A DNA stretch of 64,000 bases from assembly GCA_018806915.1 (NCBI GenBank), contig JAGKQI010000104.1, forward strand, positions 62,001 through 126,000, in the 5' to 3' direction. Position 1 is the stretch's first letter. Each line of letters starts with the position of its first letter. Below are positions 62,180 through 64,000 of this stretch, piece by piece. The position numbers and the translations under genes were made by a program. The stretch is from Phytophthora colocasiae. Lineage: Eukaryota > Oomycota > Peronosporomycetes > Peronosporales > Peronosporaceae. The notes below the pieces were generated by a model. It saw nothing but the letters and a program-made list of their open reading frames with translations. It was not told where the DNA came from and ran no database searches.

Positions 62180-62657
62180 GGTACCGGAACCGTTGTCAGG
62201 TGATACACCTCGCTTAAATTTTTGAAAAGTGAAACGGGCCGTTTGCGAAGAAATTCGTATAGGTACGAAAAACAGTTGGTCAACTTCATGGCCGTTTATC
62301 TCGAAAACGCCAAATGGTTGAGTATCATTTGGTCTCAAATCAGGATTTTAACCAAATCATTAACAACCAATCAACGCTGCCTAACACATCGCACGCATGT
62401 TTCAAAATCAAGTAGACTTTGATATTATATTTTGTCCATTTATATATAAAATAGCAAGTGTCGCACTTGTTTTAGCTAAACCTTCAATAAATGATATAAG
62501 TTGACTTGACTTTTCATCCTTATATTGTTATGGGTGCACCAGCTGGGGAAAATCTACTCGAAAATTGTGCGCTGTTAGAAAGGGAGAAAAAGCGGCCGTT
62601 CATAGTGAAAAACCCGAACTGCCTGGCCGCGACTGACTCGCTGCTACCTCGGACACC
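62180..62657. other. Intergenic: repeat flank and GH72 promoter
   Basis: The left part continues sequence of the transposon-like gene's upstream region. The right part is AT-rich with an imperfect palindrome AAGTGTCGCACTTG near 62456. No gene seen; the promoter of the GH72 gene should lie within the last ~150 bp. Confidence 0.4.
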
Positions 62658-64000
62658 ATGACCGGACCAAGTTTCCTGCTGCTGGCCGCGCTGGTGGCTG
62701 TCGCGCAGCTGCAGCACATGACAGCAAGTGCGGCCGTCGACGGTGTGATTGTCGTGCGCGGTAACAAACTCTACAACGCCAACACGGGCGAGCGTTTCTT
62801 CATCAAAGGGGTGCGTTCGAACGGATTGAGAGGATAGGAAGGAGCCGAACGCTAACAGCAAAGCTCAGTTCGGCACGAAGAATGATGGGGAGGGACTAAT
62901 ATCGTATTTTGCTCTGTAGTTGACTTACGAATACGCCGTTAGCGACGATTACTATGACAAGTACTCCAAGGCCGTTATCGAGGAGAACCTAGCGGGCCTC
63001 AAGTACAACACGCTGCGTCTGTACAACATTAATCCTACGTCTTCGTACAAGAAATTCATGACTGATATGGCCGCGCTCGGCGTCTATGTCATGGTCTCCG
63101 CCTCGCCGGATAATGATGCTTACTACGGCAAGTACCGCTACTCAACCATTACCAAGAAACTGAGCTGTTCTGGAAAAGTATCGTCGGGCGACGGTGCCAA
63201 AACTGTGGATCAGACAGAGACCTGCTATCCCGCTCTTCTACTTGAGTACGGCAAGAAGATCATCCAGAACTTTGCTCAATATGACAACACGCTCGCCGTC
63301 GTTGTGGCTAACGAAATCATGCAGGCGGATCTGACGGCCGCCTCGTGTGTTAAAGCCTACGTGTCCGACTTGAAGAACTGGATGACGGTCAACGGAAAGA
63401 AGATCCGAATTTTGCCGCTTGCTTACGCTGCCGCCGACAGTAGTAACGACGAGATCAGCAACGCCGATGACTACCACGTTATTAAGGTCCAGGGACTTCT
63501 GTGTGGAGACAAGATGACCAACGGCATGATGACGGAGAGTATTGATATCTACCTGATCAATGAGTACCGTTGGTGCCCGGACTCGACATTCGCAGAGGCG
63601 TACCAGCGCTACATCGACATGGCACAAGGTATCCCTATTGTTGTTGCTTTTGGTGAATATGGCTGTAAGACGTCGAAAGCTACTCCTCGTGATTGGGGAA
63701 TGGTTCCGTACATGTATCAAGAGCCTTCAAAGACCGAGAAGTTTACCGCTGTGTGGTCTGGTGGTCTGGCTTATTCCTACGGTGAAGCTAAGCTTGCCAC
63801 CGACTCACTGTTCCCTATGTTTACTGGTACGACCTGCGTGCTGCTCAGTTTTGTGATACTTTGAGTATTTGTGAACTAATGTTCGACGTCAACGTGTAGG
63901 TGGAAGCACGGACTTCCTGTCGACACCCAGTTCGAAGTCCTCGACAGATTACACTAACCTGAAGGCCATGTTCGCTAAGTACTCTGGCTACACGGACAGC
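62658..64000 (+). CDS. GH72 beta-1,3-glucanosyltransferase, 5' part, cut by window edge
   Basis: Exons 62658-62810, 62920-63826 and 63900 onward are in frame (introns 109 and 73 nt). The protein begins with a signal peptide (hydrophobic run L-L-L-A-A-L-V-A-V-A) and the mature part starts near V-D-G-V-I-V-V-R. GH72 landmarks: F-F-I-K-G-L-T-Y-E-Y, N-T-L-R-L-Y-N-I-N-P, V-V-A-N-E-I (acid/base Glu ~183) and V-A-F-G-E-Y-G-C (nucleophile Glu ~297), then W-S-G-G-L-A-Y-S-Y. These enzymes cut and rejoin beta-1,3-glucan chains at the cell wall and are usually GPI-anchored. The C-terminus, and thus any anchor signal, is outside the window. Confidence 0.92.

Overview
The window looks like a stretch of an oomycete genome, most likely Phytophthora or a close relative. 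Genes are packed tightly on both strands. They are split by short introns (mostly 60-80 nt, GT..AG) that restore reading frame exactly. The gene content fits: a GH72 glucanosyltransferase, an HGG-type Cys/His-repeat zinc-finger protein, an SPX protein, a TKL kinase, a helicase-associated-domain fragment, and a mobile-element set that includes a Crypton with a GCR1-like C-terminus. All introns and domains were worked out by reading; no search was run.

Layout. 1-5.06 kb is a large palindrome: two head-to-head malate synthase genes in arms of about 2.4 kb. The left copy is intact and the right copy has lost one base. 5.3-6.65 kb encodes a membrane protein with four six-cysteine repeats. 7.04-9.03 kb is a dead Tc1/mariner-like transposon with 30-bp terminal inverted repeats. 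9.07-17.8 kb carries a kinase, an SPX protein, a tail-anchored ankyrin protein, a Lys-rich/acidic nuclear-type protein and a Trm10-type tRNA methyltransferase with a predicted membrane anchor.

17.8-38.8 kb is, when ten exons are joined at canonical splice sites, one gene for a HECT ubiquitin ligase of about 6,780 residues. It has two seven-blade RCC1 propellers, a Kelch region, several SPRY domains, a ZZ finger, an FHA domain, two UBA-like segments and a C-terminal HECT domain.

39-44.6 kb holds repeats, a helical-bundle protein ending in a CaaX-like box, and a nine-exon tyrosine-aminotransferase-like gene. 44.8-52.2 kb is nested transposons. An internally deleted piggyBac-like element (TTAA target duplication) is interrupted inside its left inverted repeat by a 5.7-kb hAT element with an exact 8-bp target duplication. 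That hAT element has an intact transposase and also carries a decayed, intron-containing purple acid phosphatase gene. Without these elements the aminotransferase and a JmjC-type dioxygenase gene (52.2-53.6 kb) would be neighbours. 54.7-57.4 kb is a mosaic of a dispersed repeat, broken JmjC fragments, a RanBP2-type finger pseudogene and a diverged 5' piece of an aminotransferase paralogue. 57.4-60 kb is a full-length Crypton tyrosine recombinase flanked by repeated TATCACA motifs. 60-62.2 kb is a decayed transposon-like gene. From 62.66 kb to the edge is the 5' part of a GH72 gene.

The genes do not form one pathway. The main stories are the giant multi-domain ligase, the palindromic malate synthase pair, and the nested, gene-capturing transposons.
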